52,036 nt of DNA, taken from positions 1-52,036 of the forward strand of contig JACPOB010000056.1 in assembly GCA_016185145.1 (NCBI GenBank). The letters run 5' to 3'. Source of the stretch: Rhodospirillales bacterium. GTDB taxonomy: Bacteria > Pseudomonadota > Alphaproteobacteria > Reyranellales > Reyranellaceae. Made by a program: the position numbers and the translations under genes. The notes under the pieces are model-generated. The model ran no database searches, was not told the DNA's origin, and saw nothing but the letters and a program-made list of their open reading frames with translations. The number at the start of each line of letters is the position of its first letter. Position 1 is the first letter of the stretch. Positions 8,431 to 17,644 of this stretch are shown in pieces.

Positions 8431-9513
8431 ATGGGAATCCAACGCTTGTCCGGGGCCGACTTCGCCTTCGCCCTGCGCGTGACGGTGGCGTCGGTGGTGG
8501 CATTGTTCGTGGCCCAGCTTCTCAGCCTGCCCATGCCGCTATGGTCGGTCCTGACGGCTGCGATCGTGAGCCAGCTCAGCATCGGCGGCACGCTCAAGAC
8601 TGGCGCGAACTACATGCTGGGTACGCTCGGCGGCTCGATCTACGGCGGCGCGATCGCCGTGCTGGTGCCGCACGCCAGCGAGACGGCGCTGCTCGCCGTA
8701 CTGGTGATCGCGGTGGCGCCGCTCGCCCTCTACTCGGCCACCCACGCCAACATGAACGTCGTGCCGATCTCGGCCATCATCGTGCTGCTGATGCCGGCCT
8801 TCAGCCGGGTCGATCCGCTGCACTCGGCGATCGACCGCATTCTGGAAGTGGCGGTGGGCGCGGCGATCGGCCTCCTGGTTGCGCTGGTCGTGGCGCCGTC
8901 GACGGCCCATCGCCAGATGCGCGCCGCCGCGGCCCGCCTGCTCGACCAGATGGCGGAGACGATGGGCACTCTGGCGCAAGGCATCCTGAACGGCATGACG
9001 ATCGACGACGTCACTCGCCTGCAGGACCGCATCGGCACGGCGATGGTCGCGCTTGACGCCGTGGGCGGCGAAGCCGAGCGCGAGCGTTTGGTTCGGCTGG
9101 CTTCGGGCGAGCAGACCGGGCCGTTGCGTCGCACGCTGCTGCGGCTGCGGCACGACCTGGTATTCCTCGGACGCGCCATCGGCGCGCCGTTCGGCGAGCA
9201 GATGCACGAGCGGCTGCGGCCGCTGCTGGAGGATGTCGTCGCGGGGACATCGGCCTGGTTGCGTGCCGCCGCCGTTGCCCTTCGCACCGGCGCCGAGCCG
9301 CCGCCTGTCGAGCGACTGCAGCGTACGCTGGCCACGTGGACCGCCGGCATCGAGGCACTGCGCCGCGATGGCAGCATCCGGCAGCTGTCCGCCGATGTGG
9401 CCGAGCGTTTCTTCGCCGCGAGCTTCGCGCTGGAGCAAATGCACCGCGACCTGCAGGACCTCGAGCGGATCGTGACCGAATGGCGGGAGCCGCGCGGCAA
9501 GGCAGAGGGTTAA
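8431..9513 (+). CDS. FUSC-family efflux protein
   Basis: 360 residues. Six predicted membrane segments in the first 165 residues, including VASVVALFVAQLLSLPMPLW, a Gly/Tyr-rich GGSIYGGAIAVLVP and ILEVAVGAAIGLLVALVVAP, followed by a long cytoplasmic helical domain (about 170-360). This half-size arrangement is that of the FUSC family (fusaric acid resistance/aromatic acid exporter AaeB-like). Family members export aromatic acids, but substrate cannot be read from the sequence. The start ATG follows a GGGG-containing stretch. The 3' end overlaps the dioxygenase gene tail to tail by 4 bases. Confidence 0.85.
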   Translation: MGIQRLSGADFAFALRVTVASVVALFVAQLLSLPMPLWSVLTAAIVSQLSIGGTLKTGANYMLGTLGGSIYGGAIAVLVPHASETALLAVLVIAVAPLALYSATHANMNVVPISAIIVLLMPAFSRVDPLHSAIDRILEVAVGAAIGLLVALVVAPSTAHRQMRAAAARLLDQMAETMGTLAQGILNGMTIDDVTRLQDRIGTAMVALDAVGGEAERERLVRLASGEQTGPLRRTLLRLRHDLVFLGRAIGAPFGEQMHERLRPLLEDVVAGTSAWLRAAAVALRTGAEPPPVERLQRTLATWTAGIEALRRDGSIRQLSADVAERFFAASFALEQMHRDLQDLERIVTEWREPRGKAEG

Positions 9514-10373
9514 GCAGCCACCGCCGACTCGCTCGCCGGATCGCCGGCGATGCGGCTGTGCCACATGATGCGGCGCTGGGTCATGTCCCACGGCGTCGCC
9601 TGGTGCATCAGGCAGCGGTTGTCCCACACGACGGCGTCGCCCGGCGTCCAGTCGTGGTGGTAGATGCGCGGCGGCTGGCAGGCGAAGTCGATCAGCTCCT
9701 TCAGGAGGCGGTCCGATTCCTCCCGGGCGAGGCCCGGGACGTTGTGGGCGTGGCGGCCGGCGAGCAGCGATTTGCGGCCGGTCTCGGGATGGGTCTTGAC
9801 CAGCGGCCTGAGCGGCACCGGCCCGTCATGAAGGCCGTAGCCCGAATACTCGCCATCGGATTTCCTGGTCTGATGGCCCACCCGGCCCTGGCTATAGTGC
9901 AGCGAATGGTAGGCATTGAGACCGTCGATCCTGGCCTTTGTTGCCGGGGCGAGGGCGTCGTAGGCGGCGCGCATGTCGGCGAAGCCGGTGCGGCCGCCGA
10001 TGCTCGGCACCACCTCGGCACTGAACACCGCGCCCTTGGCCTGGACCGGCATGTAGGTGCTGTCGTGATGCCAGCCCATGTTGCCCTTCAGGATCTTCAT
10101 GACGTCGTCATTGTCCTTCTCCGCCCGGATGGTGCCGTCGGAGCGGACGTTGCTGATCGCCATCATCTCGAACTCGAGCGGCCCGAAGCGCCTGGCAAAG
10201 GCGATCTGCTGGTCGCGCTTCAGATACTGGTCGGGGAAGATCAGCAGCGCGTAGTCCAGCCAGGTGTCGTAGAGCTCACGGAAAGTGGGCTCATCGACAT
10301 GGGCGACCTTGATGCCCCTGACGACGGCGCCGAACGTGGCGTCGAGCGGTTCGATGTCGAAAGCGCGTGCCAT
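9510..10373 (-). CDS. TauD/TfdA-family 2-oxoglutarate dioxygenase
   Basis: 287 residues. Fe(II) facial triad visible: H102-x-D104 in GWHHDSTY and distal His257 in CLMHQATPWD; the 2-oxoglutarate-binding Arg is R268 in QRRIMW. Length and motif order match TauD, TfdA and AtsK, which hydroxylate sulfonates, aryloxyacetates or alkyl sulfates with 2-oxoglutarate and O2. The actual substrate cannot be told. Start chosen at the ATG of MARAFDIEPL because GGAGG lies 8 bases upstream; the frame extends seven codons further but without a ribosome site. No sulfonate transporter adjoins it. Confidence 0.88.
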   Translation of the reverse strand: MARAFDIEPLDATFGAVVRGIKVAHVDEPTFRELYDTWLDYALLIFPDQYLKRDQQIAFARRFGPLEFEMMAISNVRSDGTIRAEKDNDDVMKILKGNMGWHHDSTYMPVQAKGAVFSAEVVPSIGGRTGFADMRAAYDALAPATKARIDGLNAYHSLHYSQGRVGHQTRKSDGEYSGYGLHDGPVPLRPLVKTHPETGRKSLLAGRHAHNVPGLAREESDRLLKELIDFACQPPRIYHHDWTPGDAVVWDNRCLMHQATPWDMTQRRIMWHSRIAGDPASESAVAA

Positions 10374-10404
10374 GCGAGGTTCCTCCTCGGCCACCGATCA
10401 TAAA

Positions 10405-10433
10405 GGAAACGGCCGGGACTTGCCCGGCCGTTC
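10405..10433 (-). terminator. Terminator hairpin behind ompA-like gene
   Basis: A strong GC stem, CGGCCGGG pairing with CCCGGCCG around a five-base loop (ACTTG), flanked by GGAA/TTCC pairs with one bulge. Read on the minus strand the hairpin is followed by TTTCCTTTA, so it looks like the rho-independent terminator of the OmpA gene that ends at 10477. It sits 32 bases before the dioxygenase start. Confidence 0.7.
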
Positions 10434-10476
10434 CGCCAATGGAGGGTTGGCTTTTTCGCCTATTGGACCACGAGCC

Positions 10477-11427
10477 TTACTGGACCACGATCTCGACACG
10501 GCGGTTCTGCGGCTCGCGCACGCCGTCGCCGGTCTGCACCAGCAGGCCCTGCTCGCCGCGGCCGACCACCGAGATCGCCTGCGCCGGCACGCCTTCGCGC
10601 ACCAGGGCGTCCTTTACCGCGTTGGCGCGCCGCAGCGACAGCGCCATGTTGTAGCTCTCCGGGCCCGACGTGTCGGTATGGCCGGTGGCGGTGATGCGGG
10701 CGTTGCCCTTCTGCTTGAAGGCATCGGCCGCCTGCTTGATCGTCGCCAACGCCTGCTGGCTCAGATTCGAGCGGTCCCAATCGAAGAACACCATGAACGA
10801 CGGCGGCGCCACTGCCGCCGGCGGCGGTGGCGGAGGGGGCGCCATCTCGGGCTGGCCAAACTTATAGGTCAGGCTCAGCATGGTCATGATGTTGTTGTTG
10901 GTGAAGGCACCGGGATTGGTGGTGCCGTAGTAGCGGCCGTCCAGGTTGATGCGGAACGCGTCGGTGATGTTGTAGCCGACGCCGATGATGCCTTGATAGG
11001 CGAACTGGGTGCTGCACAGGTTGCAGCCCTGGATGGTCGAATCGACGAAGGCGATACCGGCGCCGGCGCCGATGAACGGCACGATCGGCCCGCCGATGTT
11101 GAAGTCATAGAACAGGTTGGCCATCACCGAGACCTGGTCGACGCGGCCGCGCACATTGGCCACGCCGCCCGGGAAGAGGACGTTACCGGTGCCGGTATTG
11201 GAGTGATAGAGGCCCTCCACCTCGATGCGGGGACCGACGAAGTCGTAGCCGATCTTGCCGCCGGCGGCCCAGCCGGTGTCCATCTGGTAGCTGTTGTTGT
11301 TGAGCAGCCAGTTCAGGCCGCCTTCGGCGCCGATATAGAAGCCCGGATAGAGCGTGCCGGTCTGGGCGTTGGCCGCGGCCGGCAGCACCAGGGCTGCGGC
11401 GGCAGCCAGCAATGACTTCTTGAACAT
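10477..11427 (-). CDS. OmpA-family outer membrane protein
   Basis: 316 residues. Signal peptide MFKKSLLAAAAALVLPAAANA, cleaved before QTGTLYPG. Residues about 25-192 form an eight-stranded barrel (alternating patterns such as GFYIGAEGGLNW, RINLDGRYYG, LSLTYKFG). A Pro-rich linker with seven consecutive prolines follows. The C-terminal OmpA/MotB peptidoglycan-binding domain contains ATGHTDTSGPESYN with the conserved Asp and RRANAV with the conserved Arg, ending QNRRVEIVVQ. Two cysteines in CNLC lie in a barrel loop. It tethers the outer membrane to peptidoglycan. A hairpin lies just upstream of the ribosome site and a terminator just downstream, so it is a single-gene unit. Confidence 0.93.
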   Translation of the reverse strand: MFKKSLLAAAAALVLPAAANAQTGTLYPGFYIGAEGGLNWLLNNNSYQMDTGWAAGGKIGYDFVGPRIEVEGLYHSNTGTGNVLFPGGVANVRGRVDQVSVMANLFYDFNIGGPIVPFIGAGAGIAFVDSTIQGCNLCSTQFAYQGIIGVGYNITDAFRINLDGRYYGTTNPGAFTNNNIMTMLSLTYKFGQPEMAPPPPPPPAAVAPPSFMVFFDWDRSNLSQQALATIKQAADAFKQKGNARITATGHTDTSGPESYNMALSLRRANAVKDALVREGVPAQAISVVGRGEQGLLVQTGDGVREPQNRRVEIVVQ

Positions 11428-11438
11428 GCAGGGGGTTC

Positions 11439-11472
11439 CCTCGTTTGGGTGCGATCAACCGACCCAACGAGG
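11439..11472 (-). promoter_or_regulatory. 5' leader hairpin of ompA-like gene
   Basis: An inverted repeat CCTCGTTTGGGT ... ACCCAACGAGG with an 11-base loop lies in the leader of the OmpA gene, ending 11 bases from its ATG and touching the GAGGG ribosome site. It could stabilise the mRNA or be a target for regulation of translation, as is known for ompA leaders in enterics; that parallel is an inference. Further upstream, TTGCAACCTTGCAA at 11519-11532 is a tandem TTGCAA pair in the likely promoter zone. Confidence 0.5.
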
Positions 11473-11552
11473 TCCCTTCCGCCTTAGTTGCCCCGCCGCC
11501 GCCATATCCGTGGAGGCGTTGCAACCTTGCAACACAATTGTGACCTGCAGGA

Positions 11553-12335
11553 TTACTGCATGAACCAACCGTGGCTGACGACCATCGACTGTCCGCTCAG
11601 TGCGGTACTGGACGCTCCGGCAAAATAGAGAACGGCGTCAGCCACTTCGTCGGTGGTGGTGAACTGGCCGTCGATCGTGTCCTTCAGCATGACGTGCTTG
11701 ATGACGTCGGCCTCGCTGATGTTGAGCTCCTTGGCCTGCTCGGGGATCTGCTTGTCGACCAGGGGCGTGCGCACGAAACCCGGGCAGACCACGTTGGCCG
11801 CGACGTTGTACTCCGCGCCCTCCTTGGCCAGCACCTTGGCGAGCCCGATCAGGCCATGCTTGGCGGTGACATAGGGCGCCTTGAGCTTGGAGGCCTCCTT
11901 CGAATGGACCGAGCCCATGTAGACGACGCGGCCGTACTTCGCGGCATACATGTGCTTGAGGCAGGCTTTGGTGGTGAGGAAGGCGCCGTCGAGATGGATG
12001 GACAGAAGCTTCTTCCAGTCGGCGAAGGGGAAGTCGACCAGGGGCTTGACGATCTGGATGCCGGCGTTGCTCACCAGGATGTCGATCCTGCCGTACTTCG
12101 CCACGGTGTCGGCCACGCCCTTCTCGACCTGGGCCTCGTCGGTGACGTTCATGGCGACGGCGAAGGCGTCGCTTCCCTTGGCCTGGATCTCCTTGGCCGT
12201 GGCGCCGGCGGCGTCGAGATTGAGGTCGGCGATCACCGGGATGGCGCCTTCGGCGGCGAGCCGGAACGCGATCTGCTTGCCGATGCCGCTCGCCGCGCCG
12301 GTGACGATGGCAACTCTTCCTTTGAAGTCGGACAT
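11553..12335 (-). CDS. bdhA: 3-hydroxybutyrate dehydrogenase
   Basis: 260 residues, classical short-chain dehydrogenase. Cofactor motif TGAASGIG at 12-19; NAG at 90-92; catalytic Ser142 (MGSVHS), Tyr155 and Lys159 (YVTAK). The segment VHSKEASKLKAPYVTAKHG and the C-terminal substrate-lid region CPGFVRTPLVDKQI are characteristic of D-3-hydroxybutyrate dehydrogenase, which interconverts 3-hydroxybutyrate and acetoacetate with NAD in poly-hydroxybutyrate and ketone-body metabolism. Acetoacetate decarboxylase follows upstream on the same strand, which fits the pathway. A long palindromic repeat separates the two genes. Confidence 0.93.
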   Translation of the reverse strand: MSDFKGRVAIVTGAASGIGKQIAFRLAAEGAIPVIADLNLDAAGATAKEIQAKGSDAFAVAMNVTDEAQVEKGVADTVAKYGRIDILVSNAGIQIVKPLVDFPFADWKKLLSIHLDGAFLTTKACLKHMYAAKYGRVVYMGSVHSKEASKLKAPYVTAKHGLIGLAKVLAKEGAEYNVAANVVCPGFVRTPLVDKQIPEQAKELNISEADVIKHVMLKDTIDGQFTTTDEVADAVLYFAGASSTALSGQSMVVSHGWFMQ

Positions 12336-12363
12336 GGAACGATCCTTTCTTTCTGCAATTTTT

Positions 12364-12487
12364 CCTCCCCAGCGAAGCTGGGGAGGTGGCGCCGTCTTAC
12401 GGCGACGGAGGGGTCATGAGCGTCAGTCGTGTCGCTCATGACCCCTCCGGCCGCTACGCGGCCACCTCCCCAACTGCGTTGGGGAGG
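12364..12487. repeat. Palindromic intergenic repeat, family A
   Basis: 124 bases built from nested inverted repeats: CCTCCCCAGCGAAGCTGGGGAGG at the left edge, a centre TCATGAGCG..CGCTCATGA flanked by GGAGGGG/CCCCTCC, and CCTCCCCAACTGCGTTGGGGAGG at the right edge. The same architecture and many identical bases recur at 48231-48359. Such elements fold into a long cruciform with side hairpins and are common between genes in Bradyrhizobium/Reyranella-type genomes. Confidence 0.9.
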
Positions 12488-12492
12488 ATGGT

Positions 12493-13248
12493 TTACTTCG
12501 CGAGGTAGTCGAACACGACTTCACCAAGACCCAATGTCAGGTCGGTGACGAAGTGGCTGGCCGACACGACCTGGCGCACCGGCAGGCGATTGACGTCGCA
12601 CAGCGCGTGATCGAAGAGCTGCAGCGCCGCAGGCCCGGCCCACGCACCCTTCAGCGTAACGTCCTCCGTGTAGTAGCGCACCAGCTCGCAGACGCGCGGC
12701 GTGCAATCGACGTGCGGGATGATCTTGATCATGAAGGCGGGTTTGGCGAGGCTCTTGAGCAGCGGCGCGTGGTCGATCTCGCGATGCTTGTAGCCCATGG
12801 TGGCGCTGACGCAGAGCACGCTGCCGTAGTGCAGGGTGCAGACCAGCGTCTCGTTCTCGTGGCTGATCTTGGGCGAGGCGAGCTTCTTGGGGAAACCCCA
12901 GATCTCGCGGCCGCCGGCGATCGGCGAATTGTCGTCGAGATACATGGCGTGCACGTAGCCGCCTTCCTGGACCTCGCCCTTGGCGTCCTTGAAACGCACC
13001 GGGATCACCTGGCCGGTCTCGGTGTAGTCGCCGAAGCCCGTCGAATCCGGCATGCGGATGAACTCGTAGTTCACCGTGTCGCCCACCACTTCGAGCGGCT
13101 CGGGCACGACGGCGCGCAGGATCTCGGGATCGGTTCGATAGCTGATGACGACGAACTCGCGATTGTAGAAACGATACGGCCCCCGCGGATAGGCAGGGTT
13201 GTTGAGCGGCATCGCGAAGGCGTTCTTGCGGACGTCGGCCAGTTTCAT
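12493..13248 (-). CDS. adc: Acetoacetate decarboxylase
   Basis: 251 residues, the family's usual length. The Schiff-base lysine lies in [15 protein letters not shown] (K121-K122), the adjacent-lysine pair known to lower the pKa in this enzyme; the Glu/Arg-containing segment [20 protein letters not shown] is also typical. It decarboxylates acetoacetate to acetone and CO2. The start is the ATG of [11 protein letters not shown], just after the patatin gene; a longer upstream frame overlaps that gene and is a shadow. With bdhA downstream and a DUF3734 patatin upstream it forms a conserved ketone-body/poly-hydroxybutyrate gene set. Confidence 0.93.
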   Translation of the reverse strand: MKLADVRKNAFAMPLNNPAYPRGPYRFYNREFVVISYRTDPEILRAVVPEPLEVVGDTVNYEFIRMPDSTGFGDYTETGQVIPVRFKDAKGEVQEGGYVHAMYLDDNSPIAGGREIWGFPKKLASPKISHENETLVCTLHYGSVLCVSATMGYKHREIDHAPLLKSLAKPAFMIKIIPHVDCTPRVCELVRYYTEDVTLKGAWAGPAALQLFDHALCDVNRLPVRQVVSASHFVTDLTLGLGEVVFDYLAK

Positions 13249-13267
13249 GTTCGTCTGCTCCTGCTTC

Positions 13268-14416
13268 CTACTTTCGGCCCTGTGTCTTGAGGTCGAAGGT
13301 GAACACGCCGTCGGCACTCTGCGGCCTCTGCAAGACTTCTGGATGACGGAGCGTGCGCGCCATGTCGTCGTAGCCGCTCGCCCAGTGCTCCTCCATGGTG
13401 CGGCGGGAGAACTCGTAATCCTTCGACGAGCCCTCATAGCGCTGGGCGTGATAGATCAGGTGGACGATGTTGTAGACCTTGCTGTCGGCCTCCTGGGCGA
13501 GCATTTCGGCCTCCGGCGTCTGGCGCAGCTCCGGATGCATGCCGTTCAGGAGCTTGGCGGCGGCGCGGCGCATCGACTGCATGCGGCGGAACTCGTCGGT
13601 GCCTTTGCGGGTGCGGCTCGAATAGCGGATGTCCTTCTGGCGGACATCGACCTCGATCATGTCGCGCGGCAGCTCGCCGCGCGCGCTCCACAGGTCGACC
13701 TGGAAGGCGAGCGTATCCTGGCGCGGCCGGCTGTCGAGCACCCATTGCAGCGGCGTGTTGGAAACGATGCCGCCGTCCCAGTAGTAGTCGCCCTCGATCT
13801 CGATGGCGGGAAAGCCCGGCGGCAGGGCGCCGCTCGCCATGATGTGCTCGGCGATGATCCTGTGGGTCTGGTTCTCGAAGTAGATGAAGTTGCCGGTCTT
13901 GATGTTGACCGCGCCGACGCTGAAGCGGGTCTCGCGGGCATTGATGCGGTCGAAATCGACCAGGCTTTCCAGCAGGCTCTTGAGCGGCTTGGTGTCGTAG
14001 AAGCCCAGCCTGTCGGGTGCCGCCGCCGGCGTGAAGATCGGCGGCGGGACGCGAGGCTGGAAGAAGCCCGGCGCGCCCAGCATCAGGATGCCGAACGCGC
14101 GCCACTGGTTGACCATCGTGTGCTGGAAGTCGTTGCTGAGCTTCAGCGAGGCGAGATCCGGGATGCCGAGCGGCGGACTGCTGACGGTCTCCCAGAACCG
14201 GCGCAGCTTGTCGACGCGCTCGGCGGCCGGATTGCCGGCGATGATCGCCGAGTTGATGGCGCCGATCGAGATGCCGGCCACGCAGTCGGGATGCAGGCCG
14301 GCCTCGGCCATCGCCTGATAGACGCCGGCCTGGTAGGAGCCCAGGGCGCCGCCGCCCTGCAACAAAAGCGCAATCCGCTCGAAATCGGGTCGAGCCGGCG
14401 CCGACTTGGCCGTCAT
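13268..14416 (-). CDS. Patatin-like phospholipase with DUF3734 C-terminus
   Basis: 382 residues. Oxyanion motif QGGGALG near 20-26, nucleophile elbow GISIG with Ser50, and catalytic Asp in [13 protein letters not shown], so both members of the Ser-Asp dyad are present. The C-terminal region ([33 protein letters not shown]..) is the DUF3734 extension found in alphaproteobacterial patatins encoded with 3-hydroxybutyrate dehydrogenase. A lipid or polyester hydrolase role in storage-polymer turnover is an inference from that association. Start is ATG of [10 protein letters not shown], preceded by GAGGGGG; the frame runs 13 codons further but lacks a ribosome site. Confidence 0.9.
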   Translation of the reverse strand: MTAKSAPARPDFERIALLLQGGGALGSYQAGVYQAMAEAGLHPDCVAGISIGAINSAIIAGNPAAERVDKLRRFWETVSSPPLGIPDLASLKLSNDFQHTMVNQWRAFGILMLGAPGFFQPRVPPPIFTPAAAPDRLGFYDTKPLKSLLESLVDFDRINARETRFSVGAVNIKTGNFIYFENQTHRIIAEHIMASGALPPGFPAIEIEGDYYWDGGIVSNTPLQWVLDSRPRQDTLAFQVDLWSARGELPRDMIEVDVRQKDIRYSSRTRKGTDEFRRMQSMRRAAAKLLNGMHPELRQTPEAEMLAQEADSKVYNIVHLIYHAQRYEGSSKDYEFSRRTMEEHWASGYDDMARTLRHPEVLQRPQSADGVFTFDLKTQGRK

Positions 14417-14509
14417 GACAGGTGGTCCCCCTCGCTCCTTGCCATCCTGTAGCACGATGCGGGCCGAGCCGGGTGGGCCATCTCGCCGCTCGCGCGGCCT
14501 GTCTCCCGG

Positions 14510-17506
14510 TCAGACGCCTTGCACGGCCTCGATGAAAGCCTCGAGCGACCAGCCGCCGATCACCTCGACGCGGGGCAGGCGCAGCGGGTCGTGGCCGAGG
14601 GCGGCATGGCCGGGCTCCGTGGTGAAGCCGCCGGCGTAACCGCACTGGCGGGCGATGCGCACGAAGCGCTCGTCGCCTTCGCCGAAAGGCGCCGCGATCG
14701 ACCGGCAAGCTGCGCCGAGCGCCCGTTCCAGCGCGGCGCGCGAACGGGCCGCCTCGAGCACGATCTCGCGGCTCGAGAGCTCGGCCATGTGGCTGTGGCT
14801 CGCCATGTGACTGCCGAAGCGCACGCCGGCCGCCGCCAGTTCCTGGATTTCCGGCCAGCCCATCAGCGGCGCCGGTGGGCCGTAGGCCGTATCCCAGTCG
14901 GCAAGGCCGCCGACCTTGTCAGTGACGACGAAGATCTCCGCCGTGAAGTCATGGGCGCGCAGGATCGGCCAGGCCGTGTCGTGGAAGTCGCGGTAGGCGT
15001 CGTCGAAGCTGATCAGCACCGGCCGGCCCTCGAAGGGTCGTCCACTCGTCAGGTGACGCAACACATCGTCGGACGTTACCGCATGATAGCCGTGGCGCCG
15101 CAGCCAACGTATCTGTTCGGCAAAGGCGGCGGGCCTTTGACGGTAGCGCGCCAGCGCGTGGGGGCCATCGTCGGCGATGCGGTGATAGAGCAGGATGGGC
15201 AGCCGCTCGGTGCGTTCGGCCGCCTGCACCTCGGCCCGCAACGCCACGGCGCCGCCCCACACGACGCGGCGGGCGAACTCGGGCTCGGGTGGCGGGCCAA
15301 GCTCGACGGTCTCGCTACACGGCGCCGGCGCCGCCTCGCCGGCCTGCAGCCGTCGGAAGAGGTCGATGCGGTAAAGCCCGGCCTGCAGCGAGCGCTCCAG
15401 CGCAAGGCCGGGCGTGCCGCCGAGCGTTTCGGCGATCAGCTCGGCGCCGAACGCGCTCTCCCAGTCGTAGCCGGTGCGGCCGGGATCGTCCTTCAGCACG
15501 TGAGCGTGGGCGCTGAGCAGATGGCCGCCCGGCGCCAGAGCGGCCGCGAGTCGCTCTGCCACGCGTACAAGTTCGGCACGGCCGCCAAGGTCGTAGAGGA
15601 CCTCGGAACAGACGATGAGGTCCAGACCCTGCGGCAGCGGATCGTCGAACAGGTCCAGGCGGCGATAGTCGATGTTGTCCGCAGCGCGGCAGCGATGCTT
15701 GGCGCGCGCCAGGGCAGTCTCGGAAATGTCGGTTGCGATGAGATGGCCGACACGCGGTGCGAGCATCTCGGTGAACCAGCCTTCCGAGCAGGCGAGCTCC
15801 ATCGCCCTGCCGATCGGACGGCCGGGCAGCAACGACAGCGTGCGGCGGTATTTGAGCTGCTCGTAAGGCGAGCCGTAGGCCCACGGATCCTCGGTGCGGT
15901 AGACCTGTTCCCAGTAGGCGCGGCGGTCCTTGCCGGACGGCTCGTCCGGCGGCGCGACCGCCATCGCCGCCGGAGTCGAGCGCTCCGCCATGGCCCGGCC
16001 CTCGGCGATCAGCGCGGCCGTCTGCCGGACGCCGGCGCCGGCGCTTCCCGTCGCGTCGAGCGCGGCTTCGGTGAGGGCCGCCTTGGCCAGCGCGCGCAGG
16101 CTGTGCACCGGCACCGCGCGACGGCGCAGCTTGGCCAGCGCCACCGACATGCCCAGGCGCAGCGCGCCCGCAGCCGCTCGCAGCCAGAAGACCGGCCGGG
16201 TCATGAGGCCGCTCGACCTGACGACCTGGGCGAGCCCCGACGCATCCAGCGCGAGTTCCATGACGTCGCGCCGCGAGAAGCCGCCAAGGGCGGGTGCCGC
16301 GATGCGTCCCGCCAGACGTGGCCCATTGCGGAACTCGACCTGCACGCGGTCGATGCCGGCATCGATGGCGATCGGCGCGAGCCGGGCGACGTCCCGGCGC
16401 ACGAGCAACGTTCGGTCGACGATCAGCTTCTCGGTGAGCTTGTGCGGACTGAAGATCTCGGGCTCGAGGGCGAAGCGGAGCTGGCGCGCCAGCCCGGGCC
16501 GTTCGGCGGCCCGTTCGACCTCCATCAGCAGGGCATCCACTCGGGTGGCGAAGTCCGGATCGCCGTGGGGCAACTCGTCGGCCAGGCGGCGTGCTCCGGT
16601 CGCCAATCCTTCCAGGATCACCATCCGGCAGATCTCCGTGAGATCAGGCCGAGGATCCACGAGGGGCAACAACAGGCCAGTCCCGTCGCCACCCTGGCCG
16701 ACGTGGTCGGTGACGCACCACAGGGCATTGAGACCGAGCGCAGTTTCCTTGCTGCCGAGCATCGGATCCGCGCCGGCGGCATGGCGCTCGGCTGGTCCGA
16801 CAACACGCGGATCGGGGGCGAAGGCTCTTTCGATGACGAGCGTCCCGTCCGCGAGGAGCGCTGTCGTATCAGCCGAAAGCGAGCCCTCGCGCATGTGATA
16901 GAAGGCGATGGCTTCGGGTACCGGCAGGAAAGGCACTCCGGTGCGCGCGATTCGCTGATGGAAGTCGAGGTCCTCGTAGGTCCGCAGGCCGACATCGAAG
17001 CCGCCCTGCTCGACGACCAGGACGCGATCGAAGATTGCGCCGTGTATCACCAGGGGCGCGTACCGGGCGAAGGTCTCGAACGGCGCCCGGGCAACCTCGG
17101 CGGGGAACCTGATCGTCCCCAACCGGCCTGTCGTGCTGACGATGCGCGAGCTGCAATACACGATCTTCGCGCCGGGTATCGCTTCGAGCTTGCCGAGCAT
17201 CTTGGCAGCAAAAGTGCTCTCGACCGTATCGTCGGAATCAAGGAAGAGCATCCAGCGGCCAGTCGCTGCGGCGATGCCGCGATTGCGCGCCGCCGACACA
17301 CCCTGGGGTGCGCCGTCATGGACCAGCAGCGAGAAGCGCGGATCGCGGGCGACGTAGGTCTGGGCGATCCGCCGCGTGCCGTCGGTCGACCCGTCGTCGA
17401 CGATGATGGCATGCCAGTCCACGCGAGTCTGGGCCACCAGGCTGTCGAGCGTTCGCGCTAGGGTCTCCGCTGCGTTGCAGGCTGGAATGACGACGGAAAG
17501 CGTCAT
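14510..17506 (-). CDS. Trifunctional GT2 - NodS-like methyltransferase - NodB-like deacetylase
   Basis: 998 residues with three catalytic domains. (1) Residues 1-230: GT2 glycosyltransferase, with VVIPACNAAETL, VDDGSTDGT and the DxD motif LDSDD near 89-93. (2) Residues 525-725: SAM-dependent methyltransferase of NodS type, opening with YWEQVYRTEDPWAYGSPYEQLKYRR, then MELACSEGWFTE and VCSEVLYDL. (3) Residues 768-998: polysaccharide deacetylase with ILLYHRI, SFDDAYRD (D835, D836) and H900-x-x-x-H904. Residues 230-525 match nothing I recognise. The predicted role is assembly or decoration of a surface glycan. Start is the ATG of MTLSVVIPAC; upstream codons are unlike a GT2. A second GT2 lies upstream on the same strand. 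Confidence 0.88.
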   Translation of the reverse strand: MTLSVVIPACNAAETLARTLDSLVAQTRVDWHAIIVDDGSTDGTRRIAQTYVARDPRFSLLVHDGAPQGVSAARNRGIAAATGRWMLFLDSDDTVESTFAAKMLGKLEAIPGAKIVYCSSRIVSTTGRLGTIRFPAEVARAPFETFARYAPLVIHGAIFDRVLVVEQGGFDVGLRTYEDLDFHQRIARTGVPFLPVPEAIAFYHMREGSLSADTTALLADGTLVIERAFAPDPRVVGPAERHAAGADPMLGSKETALGLNALWCVTDHVGQGGDGTGLLLPLVDPRPDLTEICRMVILEGLATGARRLADELPHGDPDFATRVDALLMEVERAAERPGLARQLRFALEPEIFSPHKLTEKLIVDRTLLVRRDVARLAPIAIDAGIDRVQVEFRNGPRLAGRIAAPALGGFSRRDVMELALDASGLAQVVRSSGLMTRPVFWLRAAAGALRLGMSVALAKLRRRAVPVHSLRALAKAALTEAALDATGSAGAGVRQTAALIAEGRAMAERSTPAAMAVAPPDEPSGKDRRAYWEQVYRTEDPWAYGSPYEQLKYRRTLSLLPGRPIGRAMELACSEGWFTEMLAPRVGHLIATDISETALARAKHRCRAADNIDYRRLDLFDDPLPQGLDLIVCSEVLYDLGGRAELVRVAERLAAALAPGGHLLSAHAHVLKDDPGRTGYDWESAFGAELIAETLGGTPGLALERSLQAGLYRIDLFRRLQAGEAAPAPCSETVELGPPPEPEFARRVVWGGAVALRAEVQAAERTERLPILLYHRIADDGPHALARYRQRPAAFAEQIRWLRRHGYHAVTSDDVLRHLTSGRPFEGRPVLISFDDAYRDFHDTAWPILRAHDFTAEIFVVTDKVGGLADWDTAYGPPAPLMGWPEIQELAAAGVRFGSHMASHSHMAELSSREIVLEAARSRAALERALGAACRSIAAPFGEGDERFVRIARQCGYAGGFTTEPGHAALGHDPLRLPRVEVIGGWSLEAFIEAVQGV

Positions 17507-17644
17507 CGTTCCAGTCGCCTCGGCCCTGCCGTCACGCCGGCCCTCATGATGTCGTGGTGGCTCAAGTTCGAGAAGCAGATCAACCAATCCACGTAGCACC
17601 GGCCGCTCTCGCCTGTCGACCCAAACTACTGTGCCGGCAGGCCG

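Noticed and set aside
14519..17461. A 980-codon open frame on the plus strand
   Set aside because: It lies antisense to the GT2-methyltransferase-deacetylase gene. Its composition (Arg, Gly, His, Gln rich) and lack of domains show it is a GC-driven shadow.
14510..17506. A nodulation gene cluster
   Set aside because: NodB- and NodS-like domains are present but NodA, NodI/J and a nod box are not seen; such domains also occur in general glycan synthesis.
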